NCBI GenBank assembly: GCA_045589695.1
Contig: JAZNPP010000034.1
Location: 117,272 to 181,271 of the forward strand
DNA: 64,000 nt
Direction: 5' to 3'
Origin: HGM04593 sp045589695
GTDB taxonomy: Bacteria; Bacteroidota; Bacteroidia; Bacteroidales; Bacteroidaceae
Positions 15,532-24,228 of this stretch are shown here, in pieces. The notes beneath the pieces were generated by a model. The model made no database searches. It was not told where the DNA came from and saw only the letters and a list, made by a program, of their open reading frames with translations. Position 1 is the stretch's first letter, and every line of letters begins with the position of its first letter. Both the position numbers and the translations under genes were made by a program.

Positions 15532-16581
15532 ATGCAACAAAGAACAATACATGTCTGCGCTTCACGCAGCTACGATATACATATCGGGAACGGGCTTCTC
15601 TCACGCATGGGAGAACTTGTGCGTCCCGTTCTTGGCGACTGCCGCATAGCGGTGCTTACCGACAGCAATGTCGATGCCCTGTACGGCAGCCGTATGATGG
15701 AGTGTCTTGCCTGCAACGGGTACGATGTATGTAAGTATGTGATACCGGCAGGCGAGGCTTCGAAATGTGCCGACAACATGTTGGCGTTCCTGAACTTCCT
15801 TGCCGCTGAGCAGCTGACACGCAGCGATGCCGTTATTGCTTTCGGCGGCGGCGTGGTGGGTGACCTCGGCGGCCTTTCGGCTTCGCTCTATCTGCGAGGC
15901 GTAAAATATGTGCAGGTGCCTACAACCCTTCTTGCGGCGGTAGACAGCTCTGTAGGCGGCAAGACCGCAATAGACATACCGTCGGGAAAGAATCTCGTAG
16001 GCAGTTTCTATCAGCCTTCAATGGTCTGCTGCGACACGTCACTTATGGATACTCTTCCCGAAAATATATATCGTGACGGTTGTGCCGAGGTCATCAAGTA
16101 CGGAATGATACTCGATGCGCAGCTCTACAGCGACCTGCATAATATCCCTTTCGACAGGGAGGACGTCGTTGCGAGGTGTGTCGCTATTAAAAGAGATGTC
16201 GTGCAGCAGGACGAGTTCGACAACGGCATACGAGGGCTACTTAACTTCGGACATACCTTCGGGCATGCGATAGAGAAACTCAGCGATTTTGCGGTATCTC
16301 ACGGCGAGGCTGTAGCTAAAGGTATGGTAATAGCCGCACGCATGGCGCCGCTGTGCGGGCTGTGCGACGTGTCCGGCTCTTTGTCGCGGCTATTGGCAAG
16401 GTACGGCTTTGACATTTCGTGCGGCTATAATGCGAATGAGATATTCGAGGCTCTTCTCTCCGACAAGAAACGCCGTGGCGGCAGCATATCTGTTGTCCTG
16501 CCTAAGGCTGTCGGCGAGTGTACCCTCGTAACATTGGAATTGGAAGAACTGCGGGATTTGCTCGGTAAGGTTATTGACTGA
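15532..16581 (+). CDS. aroB: 3-dehydroquinate synthase
   Basis: 349 residues. Signature segments are DAVIAFGGGVVGDLGGLSAS (NAD binding), VQVPTTLLAAVDSSVGGKTA, the phosphate-binding PSGKNLVGSFYQP, and the zinc-ligand region GLLNFGHTFGHAIE with HGEAVAKGM. It cyclises DAHP to 3-dehydroquinate. Located between tyrA and aroA with 8- and 3-nt gaps. aroE, aroK and aroC are not in the window, so the shikimate pathway is completed from elsewhere on the chromosome. Confidence 0.96.
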   Translation: MQQRTIHVCASRSYDIHIGNGLLSRMGELVRPVLGDCRIAVLTDSNVDALYGSRMMECLACNGYDVCKYVIPAGEASKCADNMLAFLNFLAAEQLTRSDAVIAFGGGVVGDLGGLSASLYLRGVKYVQVPTTLLAAVDSSVGGKTAIDIPSGKNLVGSFYQPSMVCCDTSLMDTLPENIYRDGCAEVIKYGMILDAQLYSDLHNIPFDREDVVARCVAIKRDVVQQDEFDNGIRGLLNFGHTFGHAIEKLSDFAVSHGEAVAKGMVIAARMAPLCGLCDVSGSLSRLLARYGFDISCGYNANEIFEALLSDKKRRGGSISVVLPKAVGECTLVTLELEELRDLLGKVID

Positions 16582-16584
16582 TAT

Positions 16585-17841
16585 ATGAGAAGAAACGTTT
16601 CAGGAGTTCTGCACGGAAGGGTGGTGCCGCCGCCCTCGAAGTCGCAAGCGCATCGTCTTTTGATATGCGCCGCACTCGGCACGGCGCCGTGCCGAATAGC
16701 CTGCAGCAGCGTAAACGACGATATAATGGCTACGATGCGTTCTCTGAACGCTCTCGGGGCGCGCATTGAATATTCATCGGGCGTTTTTACGGTAATCCCT
16801 GTCAAGACGGTGAAAGGCTCTACGCTCGATTGCGGCGAGAGCGGTTCTACATTAAGGTTTCTTCTATCGGTAGCGGCCGTTCTCGGTGCCGACGCTACTT
16901 TTGTAGGCGGCGGCAAGTTGCCTCAGCGTCCTATGCGTGACCTCTGTAACGCTTTGTCTGAGCATGGCATGACATTCCACAGGCATTCTGCCGACGAACT
17001 GCCTTTGACATGCAAGGGCGCTCTTCGTGGCGGGAATTACTCTCTGCCGGGGAATATATCGTCGCAGTATCTTACCGGCCTGCTTTTCGCTTTGCCCTTG
17101 GCTGCCGAAGACAGCGTAATAGAGGTGACTGGCAATATGACAAGCGCCTCGTATATATCAATGACGCTTGATGCGTTGCGAATAGCAGGGATAAGAATAG
17201 AACAGCAAGGCAACATTTTTAAAATAAAAGGCAACCGGCAGTACCGCATGCCGTCCGATATAACCGTCGAGGGCGACTGGTCTTCCGCCGCATTCTGGAT
17301 AACGGCCGGCGTTACCGGTAAGCTGCCTGTAACGATAGGCGGCATGAACGCCTCTTCGTTGCAGGGCGACAGCTATGTTATTGAACATCTGCGTTCAATG
17401 GGGGCCTTCATAGATACCTCAGAGGAGGGCGTAAGAGCAATGCCGTCGCACCTGTTCGGCGCGGAGCTTGACTGCACGGATACCCCCGATCTGCTGCCTG
17501 TCCTGTCGGTCGCGGCTGCTGTGGCGCAGGGCACGACGACCTTCACCGGCGTGGGCCGTCTCCGTTTCAAGGAGAGCGACCGTCTTGAGGCGATGAAGAA
17601 GACCCTTGCTTCTTTCGGCATAAGTTCACGGATAGGCGAAGACACGTTTACCGTCTATGGCGGCGCTCCAGTTGTCCAGGGCGTTGTAGACAGCTTCGGC
17701 GACCACCGCATAGCGATGTCCGCAGCCGTAATGTCATCGCTTGCGCAGGGAGTGACCGTAATAGACGGGGCCGAATGTGTGGCGAAGTCTTACCCGTCGT
17801 TCTTCGACGATTTTGAAAAGTTGGGCGGCAAAGTTGAGTGA
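16585..17841 (+). CDS. aroA: 3-phosphoshikimate 1-carboxyvinyltransferase (EPSP synthase)
   Basis: 418 residues. Motifs are PPPSKSQAHRLLICAALG (phosphate binding; Ser-Gln-Ala in place of the usual Ser-Xaa-Ser), LDCGESGSTLRFLLSVAAVL, QRPMRDLCNAL, GLLFALPLA, GDWSSAAFW, FKESDRLEAM and FGDHRIAMSAAV. It transfers enolpyruvate to shikimate 3-phosphate, the same chemistry and fold as MurA. The loop GESGSTLRF has Ser-Gly where the class I glyphosate-sensitive enzymes usually have Gly-Asn-Ala-Gly-Thr, so class II-like behaviour is possible but not shown. Confidence 0.95.
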   Translation: MRRNVSGVLHGRVVPPPSKSQAHRLLICAALGTAPCRIACSSVNDDIMATMRSLNALGARIEYSSGVFTVIPVKTVKGSTLDCGESGSTLRFLLSVAAVLGADATFVGGGKLPQRPMRDLCNALSEHGMTFHRHSADELPLTCKGALRGGNYSLPGNISSQYLTGLLFALPLAAEDSVIEVTGNMTSASYISMTLDALRIAGIRIEQQGNIFKIKGNRQYRMPSDITVEGDWSSAAFWITAGVTGKLPVTIGGMNASSLQGDSYVIEHLRSMGAFIDTSEEGVRAMPSHLFGAELDCTDTPDLLPVLSVAAAVAQGTTTFTGVGRLRFKESDRLEAMKKTLASFGISSRIGEDTFTVYGGAPVVQGVVDSFGDHRIAMSAAVMSSLAQGVTVIDGAECVAKSYPSFFDDFEKLGGKVE

Positions 17842-17858
17842 AATTTATGATAAAAGAG

Positions 17859-17866
17859 TAACTTTG
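17859..17866 (+). promoter_or_regulatory. -7 box for the pheA-aroQ unit
   Basis: TAACTTTG is an exact TAnnTTTG element just after the aroA stop and 102 nt before the pheA ATG. A TTG lies 22 bp upstream. It suggests that pheA can be transcribed separately from aroF-aroA. Confidence 0.5.
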
Positions 17867-17968
17867 TGACGCCGGAATGCCAACGAGACAAATGACACGG
17901 CTTCTACAAGATAATATTTTAGAATTTTAAACGGCTTCTAAACAAGCAAATAATAAAAACATACAACT

Positions 17969-19111
17969 ATGGACTTGGATAAACTTCGTCAAGAGATAGA
18001 TGAGATTGATTCTCAGATGTGCGACCTCTTCGCGCGCCGTATGCAGGTAGTGTCCGGAATAGGCAAATATAAAAAAGAGAATAACCTGCCTGTGTATCAC
18101 CCCTCGCGTGCAAGGGCAGTGCTGCAGAATGTGTCAAAACGTCTTGGTCCTGAATTCGAGGGCTACGGACGTACCTTGTACCGTACTATATTCGACCTCA
18201 GCGAGTCCTACGAGACACGTATGCTCTCCGAGGGCAGCGAGTTCTTCAGTTACTTCAAGAAAATTGCGTCGGTACCGCCGCAGCCGTTCCCTAAGCGTGC
18301 TTCGGTAGCATGCGCCGGTTGCGAAGGCTCTTATGCTCACCTTGCGTCGGAGCGTCTTTTCGACCTGCCCGAAATAATGTATATGAGCAATTTCGAGGGC
18401 GTGTTCAAAGCGGTGAACAGCGGCCTGTGCGAATTCGGCGTTCTTCCGATAGAGAACTCGCTTGCCGGCTCAGTTAATGCTATATACGACCTTCTGTCAC
18501 ATTATAACGTGAACATTGTACGTTCTGTACGCCTTAAGGTAGACCATGCGTTGCTTACAGTACCGGGAACGAAAATTGACGATATCCGTGAAATATATTC
18601 GCACCAGCAGGCGATAAGCCAATGTTCCGAATTCCTTTCTACACTCAAGAACGTGCGTGTCATAGCTTGTGAGAACACCGCCGAGGCTGCACGTATGGTC
18701 GCTCAGACAGGTGACCCTACAAAGGCGTCTCTCTCTTCACGCCTGTGCGGAGAACTTTACCAGCTTCAGGTCGCAAAAGTGTCGATACAGAACCGTGACA
18801 ATAATTACACCCGTTTCATCTGTATCGCCAAAGAGCCTAAGATATATTCCGGCGCCGACCGTACAAGTATAATGATTAACATACCTAACCGTCCCGGCAC
18901 CCTTTTCCGCATAATGTCACGCTTCAACGCTACAGGCGTGAACCTCGTGAAGCTTGAGAGCCGCCAAATCCCTGAACGTGAGTTCGAATACCGCTTCTAC
19001 TTCGATATCGAGGCGTCTGTCTACAGTGATGAGTTCCTCTCATTGATGTGCGAGCTGCACGAGTGCGGGGAGCAGTTCAGGTATTTTGGTACTTATGCTG
19101 AAATAATATAA
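17969..19111 (+). CDS. pheA: Bifunctional chorismate mutase / prephenate dehydratase with ACT domain
   Basis: 380 residues in three parts. Residues 1-90 are an AroQ-type chorismate mutase (DLDKLRQEIDEIDSQMCDLF). Residues about 105-285 are prephenate dehydratase, with VACAGCEGSYAHLASERLF, GVLPIENSLAGSVNAIYDLL and the catalytic NNYTRFICI. Residues 298-380 are an ACT domain (INIPNRPGTLFRIMSRFNAT, LVKLESRQIP), the usual phenylalanine sensor. It turns chorismate into phenylpyruvate. A 127-nt leader with its own -7 box separates it from aroA. Confidence 0.96.
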   Translation: MDLDKLRQEIDEIDSQMCDLFARRMQVVSGIGKYKKENNLPVYHPSRARAVLQNVSKRLGPEFEGYGRTLYRTIFDLSESYETRMLSEGSEFFSYFKKIASVPPQPFPKRASVACAGCEGSYAHLASERLFDLPEIMYMSNFEGVFKAVNSGLCEFGVLPIENSLAGSVNAIYDLLSHYNVNIVRSVRLKVDHALLTVPGTKIDDIREIYSHQQAISQCSEFLSTLKNVRVIACENTAEAARMVAQTGDPTKASLSSRLCGELYQLQVAKVSIQNRDNNYTRFICIAKEPKIYSGADRTSIMINIPNRPGTLFRIMSRFNATGVNLVKLESRQIPEREFEYRFYFDIEASVYSDEFLSLMCELHECGEQFRYFGTYAEII

Positions 19112-19286
19112 AATTATTGCCTAAAACGGCGATAGCTTCGTTACGCTCGGTTTTGTAAACAGTCATTTAGGTCTGCTAAACTCCTGTTCCCAAAACTGTC
19201 GCAGGTCTTGCTCTCTCCGTTTTATGCTAATAAATTTGTGTTTTGTCGGCAACGGCGATAGCTTCGTTACGTTATATTCTTAAATT
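19112..19286. repeat. Intergenic repeat: 21-bp direct repeat flanking a 105-nt core
   Basis: The same 21 nt occur at 19125-19145 and 19251-19271 (each starting aacggcgatagcttcg), 126 nt apart. The core is open in one plus-strand frame from one copy to the other, and both copies read NGDSFVT, but there is no start codon. The period of exactly 42 codons may be chance. It looks like a dispersed chromosomal repeat rather than a gene. Confidence 0.55.
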
Positions 19287-19298
19287 TTGCGGGTATAT

Positions 19299-19730
19299 AT
19301 GAAAAAGATACTGGTTGTTAATGGCCCGAACCTTAATCTTCTTGGGTTACGGGAGCCGGCGCTGTACGGCGCTAAGGATTTCAAGGCTCTTGAGGCTTTT
19401 ATCTGTTCTTCGGCTGCGGAACTCTCTCTTGAGGTGGAGCTGTTCCAGTCTAATCACGAGGGTGCGATTGTCGATAAGATACAGGCTGCCTACGGTGTGT
19501 TCGACGGCATTCTGATAAACCCTGCGGCTTATACTCATACGAGCGTGGCAATCCTCGATGCTCTGAAAGCTGTAGCTTTGCCTACAGCCGAGGTACATCT
19601 GACCGACATCTCGACCCGTGAAAAGTTCCGCCGCTTCTCTTATGTGTCGCTCTATGCTCAGAAGACAATATGCGGCAAGGGCTTCGACGGCTATCGTGAA
19701 GGGCTTGAGTATCTCGCTAAGCTAAAATAA
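19299..19730 (+). CDS. aroQ: Type II 3-dehydroquinate dehydratase
   Basis: 143 residues from the ATG at 19299; an upstream in-frame TTG at 19287 would add four residues. KKILVVNGPNLNLLGLREPALYG contains the catalytic Tyr, INPAAYTHTSVAILDAL the substrate-binding Asn and His, and AEVHLTDISTREKFRRFSY the second conserved His. Dodecameric type II enzymes dehydrate 3-dehydroquinate by trans-elimination. It acts directly after AroB and completes the third shikimate step. A BASS-type transporter gene follows 11 nt later. Confidence 0.96.
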   Translation: MKKILVVNGPNLNLLGLREPALYGAKDFKALEAFICSSAAELSLEVELFQSNHEGAIVDKIQAAYGVFDGILINPAAYTHTSVAILDALKAVALPTAEVHLTDISTREKFRRFSYVSLYAQKTICGKGFDGYREGLEYLAKLK

Positions 19731-19741
19731 TCGCAGACGGT

Positions 19742-20695
19742 ATGAGGCTGCGTCAATTCTTGCGTGACTGGTCGTTGCCGATAGCGATGTCGAGCGGTGT
19801 CGTAATGTACCTTCTTTATGTCAATATACCGCTCGTCGACTCTGCGCGCCGTCTTGCTGCGGAGGTAATATCATATGTTCAGCCTGCGCTTATCTTCGCT
19901 ATGCTCTTTGTCACGTTCTGTAAGGTACGTGTGGCAGAACTTAAGCCCAAGAGGTGGCATCCGGCGCTGTTGGCCTTTCAGCTGACGGCGTTCATTGCGA
20001 TATCCCTGTCGATATATGTTTTCAAGAACATGCCGCTCACATTGCGTGTATTGCTCGAAGCTGCGATGCTCTGCCTTATATGCCCCACTGCGACAGCGGC
20101 TGCTGTCATCACGGCTCGGCTTGGCGGCAATTCGGCTTCGCTCGTCTCATATACCATGCAGATAAATATCGCAGTGGCTATGGTGACGCCGCTGTTCCTT
20201 GCGTTGTCGCATCCCGTAGAGGGCGAGAGCATAACATCGTCGTTCCTGCTCATCATGAGCAAAGTGTTTCCTCTGTTGCTGTTGCCGTTGCTTTGTTCCG
20301 AACTGCTGCGTCGAGCGGCTCCGGGCGTGCATGGCTGGCTTATCTCAAAAGGACGCAACCTGCCGTTTTACCTATGGCTTGTAGCGCTGTCGCTCGCCAT
20401 AGCCGTGACATGCCGTGCCATAGCGCATTCTGCAGTGTCGATATATGTGATGGCCGGCATAGCGGCGGTATCACTTGCGTGCTGTCTCATGCAGTTCGCC
20501 ATCGGCAGGCATGTCGGCCGTCGTCATGGCGAACTGATTACCGGCGGACAGGCCTTAGGACAGAAAAATACCGTCTTCGGAATATGGTTCGCATACACAT
20601 TCCTCACCCCCGTCACCGCCATCGCCTGCGGCTTCTATTCCATTTGGCATAACTTGGTGAACACCTGGCAACTGTATAAACGGAATAATAAATGA
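19742..20695 (+). CDS. BASS-family (bile acid:Na+ symporter-like) membrane transporter
   Basis: 317 residues with about nine or ten hydrophobic segments. The segments CLICPTATAAAVITARLGGN and ITGGQALGQKNTVFGIWFAY correspond in position and character to the two crossed helices of the bile acid/sodium symporter fold. Family members move organic anions, pantoate or pyruvate, often with Na+. It begins 11 nt after aroQ and is thus the last gene of the pheA-aroQ unit; a role with aromatic precursors would be a guess. A second long plus-strand frame inside it (19954-20652) is a codon-bias artefact. Confidence 0.75.
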   Translation: MRLRQFLRDWSLPIAMSSGVVMYLLYVNIPLVDSARRLAAEVISYVQPALIFAMLFVTFCKVRVAELKPKRWHPALLAFQLTAFIAISLSIYVFKNMPLTLRVLLEAAMLCLICPTATAAAVITARLGGNSASLVSYTMQINIAVAMVTPLFLALSHPVEGESITSSFLLIMSKVFPLLLLPLLCSELLRRAAPGVHGWLISKGRNLPFYLWLVALSLAIAVTCRAIAHSAVSIYVMAGIAAVSLACCLMQFAIGRHVGRRHGELITGGQALGQKNTVFGIWFAYTFLTPVTAIACGFYSIWHNLVNTWQLYKRNNK

Positions 20696-20868
20696 TTGAT
20701 GATCAGGCTGTCTTGAAACGGCAAACAAAGTGTCTATAAAGATTACTCGTACAATCGGTACAAAACATATTTTTGATAGAGTTATGCGCTTTGAGTTCTC
20801 AAACCTCCTCTTTTTGTTTTTGCATTGCAAAAAAATGTTATGCGATAGGTTTTTTCAACTCATTGTGC

Positions 20869-20876
20869 TAACTTTG
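20869..20876 (+). promoter_or_regulatory. -7 box for the metF operon
   Basis: TAACTTTG, an exact TAnnTTTG, lies 89 nt before the metF ATG. The rest of the 270-nt spacer (20696-20965) shows no riboswitch-like structure that I can support, only a copy of the dispersed repeat at 20900-20948. Confidence 0.5.
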
Positions 20877-20899
20877 TATATTTCATATACGAATATGGA

Positions 20900-20948
20900 C
20901 TTTGCCCGCTGTGAAACGCTAAAGAAATATTTGCTTTTCGCTCGCTTT
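20900..20948 (-). repeat. Dispersed ~48-bp intergenic repeat, copy 1
   Basis: Resembles 32275-32322 (16 of the first 18 bases identical, ctt(t/c)gcccgctgt(g/a)aaac, and a similar c(t/c)cg(c/t)ttt end) and more weakly 32127-32172. It lies in the metF leader, downstream of the -7 box. Confidence 0.45.
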
Positions 20949-20965
20949 ACCCCAAGACATGAAAA

Positions 20966-21919
20966 ATGAGAGTAATTGATTATATAAATTCATCAAAGAA
21001 GACTGCTTTTTCGTTTGAAGTGCTACCACCTTTGAAGGGTGTCGGAACCAAAGGGCTGTTCGGCAATATCGACAGGCTCATGGAGTTCAACCCCGGCTAT
21101 ATAAACATAACGACGCACCATAGCGAGCCTGTATACAGGGATATGGGCAATGGTATGTTTTCTCTTGGCGCTATACGCCGCCGTCCGGGAACGGTGGCTG
21201 TGGCGACAGCTATTCATCACCGCTATAATGTGCCTGTGGTGCCTCATATTCTCTGCAACGGATATACGCTTGAGGATACTGAATATGTCCTTATCGACCT
21301 GCAGCTGTCGGGCATTACAGATATTCTTGTTCTGCGTGGCGACAAGTGCAAGGGTGACGCTAACACAGCCCCGGCAAAATGCGGAAACAAGCATGCTATT
21401 GACCTGCAAAGACAGGTGAACCGTTTCAATGAGGGTTTTTTCGTGGACGGCTCGCCGATGAAGGAACGGGGCGGACTGTTCTCTTATGGCGTGGCGTGCT
21501 ATCCCGAAAAGCACGAGGAGGCTCCGAACATGGAGAGTGACCTCGCGGTGCTTAAACAAAAGGCTGACGAGGGGGCTGCGTATGCTGTGACGCAAATGTT
21601 CTTCGACAATAGGAAGTATTTCGAATTTGTGGAGCGTGCCCGTGCAATGGGTATTACTATCCCGATAATACCGGGAATAAAGCCTATCCACAGACTATCG
21701 CAGCTGAATGTGTTGCCGAAGACTTTCCACGTGGACCTGCCGACAGACCTCGTCGCAGAGCTTGATAAATGCAAGGACGACGCTATGGCGGCTCAGGCGG
21801 GGCGCGAGTGGGGTATACAGCAATGCCGCGAACTGATGGAACATGGTGTTCCGAGTATTCATTTCTACACTATCAATGCTTTTGACAGTGTATATGAGAT
21901 AGCTAAGGCGATATACTGA
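20966..21919 (+). CDS. metF: Methylenetetrahydrofolate reductase
   Basis: 317 residues, the bacterial length without the eukaryotic regulatory domain. FSFEVLPPLKG holds the catalytic Glu, NITTHHSEP and VVPHILCNGYTLEDTEY match the barrel core, ILVLRGDKCKGDANTAP contacts FAD, and AYAVTQMFFDNRKYFEFVER is highly conserved. It reduces 5,10-methylene-THF to 5-methyl-THF for methionine synthesis. Its TGA overlaps the holB ATG by one base, so the two are translationally coupled. Confidence 0.95.
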   Translation: MRVIDYINSSKKTAFSFEVLPPLKGVGTKGLFGNIDRLMEFNPGYINITTHHSEPVYRDMGNGMFSLGAIRRRPGTVAVATAIHHRYNVPVVPHILCNGYTLEDTEYVLIDLQLSGITDILVLRGDKCKGDANTAPAKCGNKHAIDLQRQVNRFNEGFFVDGSPMKERGGLFSYGVACYPEKHEEAPNMESDLAVLKQKADEGAAYAVTQMFFDNRKYFEFVERARAMGITIPIIPGIKPIHRLSQLNVLPKTFHVDLPTDLVAELDKCKDDAMAAQAGREWGIQQCRELMEHGVPSIHFYTINAFDSVYEIAKAIY

Positions 21920-23058
21920 TGGGCGTGTTCTTTAAAGACATAATAGGACAGAGAGGGGTCGTCGAGCAGCTGCGTCGCTGCGCCGACGAGAATTGTCTCG
22001 CTCACGCTCTGCTCATAACCGGTCCCCGAGGCAACGGCAAGCTGGCGATAGCGATAGCGCTCGCTAACTATATGCTGTGCGGCAACCGCAACGGTGACGT
22101 GTGCGGTTCGTGTCCGGCGTGCGTGAAGCTGGAAAAGTTCATACACAGCGACCTGCATTTCGTGTTCCCCGTGAAAAAGAAGAAAGGAAGCTCCGGCGAC
22201 TCGGCTCCGGTAAGCGACGATTATATTGCGGAATGGCGCGAGATGCTTGCCGCAGGGGCTTACTTCAGCTATGACAGTTGGCTGCAGAAGATTGATGTCG
22301 AAAATCAGCAGCCGATGATATATGAGCGTGAGAGCAGCGAGATTCTGCATAAGCTCTCGATGCAGTCTCGGGAGGGCGGCTGGAAGATTGTCGTAATATG
22401 GCTGCCTGAAAAGATGAAAGAGGCTTGCTCGAACAAGCTGCTGAAAGTCATTGAAGAGCCGCCGCACAAGACACTCTTCCTGCTTGTGTCGGAAGAACCC
22501 GACAAGATAATTCCTACTATCCTGAGCCGTACTCAGAGGGTCGATGTCCCCCGCATATCGAGAGAGGACATGGAGAACGCCCTGCAAGAACGTTACGGAC
22601 TTACCTTTGAAGATGCGAAACTTATAGCCCAGCAGAGCGGCGGCGACTGGGAGAAAGCCGAGGAGATGATTTCTCTGAGCGACGAGAAGGCTCAGTATCT
22701 TGAACTCTTCATGCAGCTAATGCGTGTGGCGTATGCACGTAACATACGTGACATGAAGGCATGGAGCGAGCAGGTGGCGGCTCTCGGCCGTGAAAGGCAA
22801 AAGCGTCTTCTGGAGTACTGCCAGCGTATGATACGTGAAAATTTCATCATGAACTTCAAGGAGGACGGAATGTTGTATATGTCGCAGGCCGAACGCAATT
22901 TCTCGGTGCGTTTCTCGCCTTTTGTGAATGAGAACAATATTTTTGGCATAATGGAAGAACTCTCCGAGGCGCAAAGACACATTGAACAGAATGTAAACGC
23001 TAAAATGGTCTTTTTCGACATGTCGTTGAGGATGATCGTTTGGATAAAAAACAGATAA
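21919..23058 (+). CDS. holB: DNA polymerase III subunit delta-prime
   Basis: 379 residues. The AAA+ domain opens with FKDIIGQRGVVEQLRRCADE; the P-loop is degenerate (GPRGNGKLA), normal for delta-prime, which does not hydrolyse ATP. A four-Cys zinc module follows (CGNRNGDVCGSCPACVKL), and LLKVIEEPPHKTLFLLVSEE and PTILSRTQRVD (sensor 1/SRC region) are typical. It is part of the clamp loader that opens the beta clamp. ricT starts directly after its stop codon, an arrangement seen in many bacteria. Confidence 0.93.
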   Translation: MGVFFKDIIGQRGVVEQLRRCADENCLAHALLITGPRGNGKLAIAIALANYMLCGNRNGDVCGSCPACVKLEKFIHSDLHFVFPVKKKKGSSGDSAPVSDDYIAEWREMLAAGAYFSYDSWLQKIDVENQQPMIYERESSEILHKLSMQSREGGWKIVVIWLPEKMKEACSNKLLKVIEEPPHKTLFLLVSEEPDKIIPTILSRTQRVDVPRISREDMENALQERYGLTFEDAKLIAQQSGGDWEKAEEMISLSDEKAQYLELFMQLMRVAYARNIRDMKAWSEQVAALGRERQKRLLEYCQRMIRENFIMNFKEDGMLYMSQAERNFSVRFSPFVNENNIFGIMEELSEAQRHIEQNVNAKMVFFDMSLRMIVWIKNR

Positions 23059-24228
23059 ATGGAAAGAAAATATAAAGAGAATAACGGGTGTGCAGGAATA
23101 TGCTGTCATGGCTGCGGCAAGATGGATGCGCCGCTGAACACCTTTGACTGGCTTGCGGGCATTCCCGGCAATGAGGACTATACCGATATTGTCGAGGTGC
23201 AGTTCAAGAACACCCATAAAGGATATTACAAGAACAGCAATAATATTCCTCTCAAAAAGGGCGATATCGTGGCGGTCGAGGCTATGCCTGGCCACGACAT
23301 AGGCACTGTCACCATGACCGGCCGTCTGGTGCTGATGCAGCTTAAGAAGACCCGTCTTACGCCCGAAAGCGAGTTTAAGCGTATATACCGCAAGGCGCGT
23401 CCTGTGGACATGGAAAAGTATGCCGAGGCTAAGGCTCGTGAGCATGACACGATGATACGTTCACGACAGATTGCTAAGGATCTTAACCTTGACATGAAGA
23501 TAGGCGATGTCGAATATCAAGGCGACGGGCAAAAGGCTATATTCTATTATATCGCCGACAATCGTGTCGATTTCAGACAGCTCATCAAGGTGCTTGCCGA
23601 CGTCTTCAAGATAAAGATTGAGATGAAGCAGATTGGCGCGAGGCAAGAGGCCGGGCGTATTGGCGGAATAGGTCCCTGCGGCCGTGAACTGTGCTGCGCC
23701 ACCTTCACGACGAACTTCGTGTCGGTGTCTACCACTGCGGCACGCTTCCAGGACATATCGCTCAACCCTCAGAAACTCGCCGGGCAATGCGCTAAACTGA
23801 AATGCTGCCTTAACTATGAGGTGGACGCTTATGTGGAGGCTTCACGCAACTTGCCTAACCGTGACGTGGAGCTTGAGACGCAGGACGGAACATACTACTT
23901 CTTCAAGTGCGACATTATGCGAGGAGAGGTCACGTACTCTACCGACAAGCATATTCCTGCCAATCTTGTGACAATATCGGGCAAGCGCGCTTTTGCGGTC
24001 ATTGAGATGAACAAGCGCGGCGAGCGTCCTGAATCGTTGCAGCTGAACGGCGAAAAGGAGGGCAAGCGTGTGGTAGACCTTCTTGAACAGGAGAATATAA
24101 ACCGCTTCGACAATGCTCAGCGCGGCGGCAGGAAACACCGTAAGAACAACGGCAATCGGTCAAATAACAAGGACAGAAAGCATGACAGGCGTGACAAGAA
24201 CAAGGAGAATGCTCCTAAAGGCGAGTAG
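23059..24228 (+). CDS. ricT: RicT-like PSP1-domain protein
   Basis: 389 residues. The PSP1 C-terminal core contains the Cys pattern known from RicT/YaaT: GPCGRELCC (C207, C212, C213) and CAKLKCC (C244, C249, C250), with four further Cys at 11-19 (CAGICCHGC). In Bacillus the Ric proteins form a complex with Fe-S clusters that supports RNase Y-dependent mRNA maturation; a Bacteroidota equivalent is not established. Residues 345-389 are a basic, Asn/Lys/Arg-rich tail, possibly RNA-binding. The gldH start lies within its last codons. Confidence 0.88.
   Translation: MERKYKENNGCAGICCHGCGKMDAPLNTFDWLAGIPGNEDYTDIVEVQFKNTHKGYYKNSNNIPLKKGDIVAVEAMPGHDIGTVTMTGRLVLMQLKKTRLTPESEFKRIYRKARPVDMEKYAEAKAREHDTMIRSRQIAKDLNLDMKIGDVEYQGDGQKAIFYYIADNRVDFRQLIKVLADVFKIKIEMKQIGARQEAGRIGGIGPCGRELCCATFTTNFVSVSTTAARFQDISLNPQKLAGQCAKLKCCLNYEVDAYVEASRNLPNRDVELETQDGTYYFFKCDIMRGEVTYSTDKHIPANLVTISGKRAFAVIEMNKRGERPESLQLNGEKEGKRVVDLLEQENINRFDNAQRGGRKHRKNNGNRSNNKDRKHDRRDKNKENAPKGE

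Noticed and set aside
19954..20652. 232-codon open frame on the plus strand inside the BASS transporter
   Set aside because: It overlaps the transporter in another frame, has no plausible domain (His/Arg/Ala-rich) and no independent initiation signals; the transporter frame has clear membrane helices and family motifs.
20696..20965. Possible SAM or cobalamin riboswitch before metF
   Set aside because: I looked for conserved cores of these classes and found none; only a promoter box and a repeat copy are supported.
21023..21691. 222-codon minus-strand frame opposite metF
   Set aside because: metF is unmistakable in the same region; the antisense frame is His/Arg-rich, as expected from reversed codons of a coding strand.
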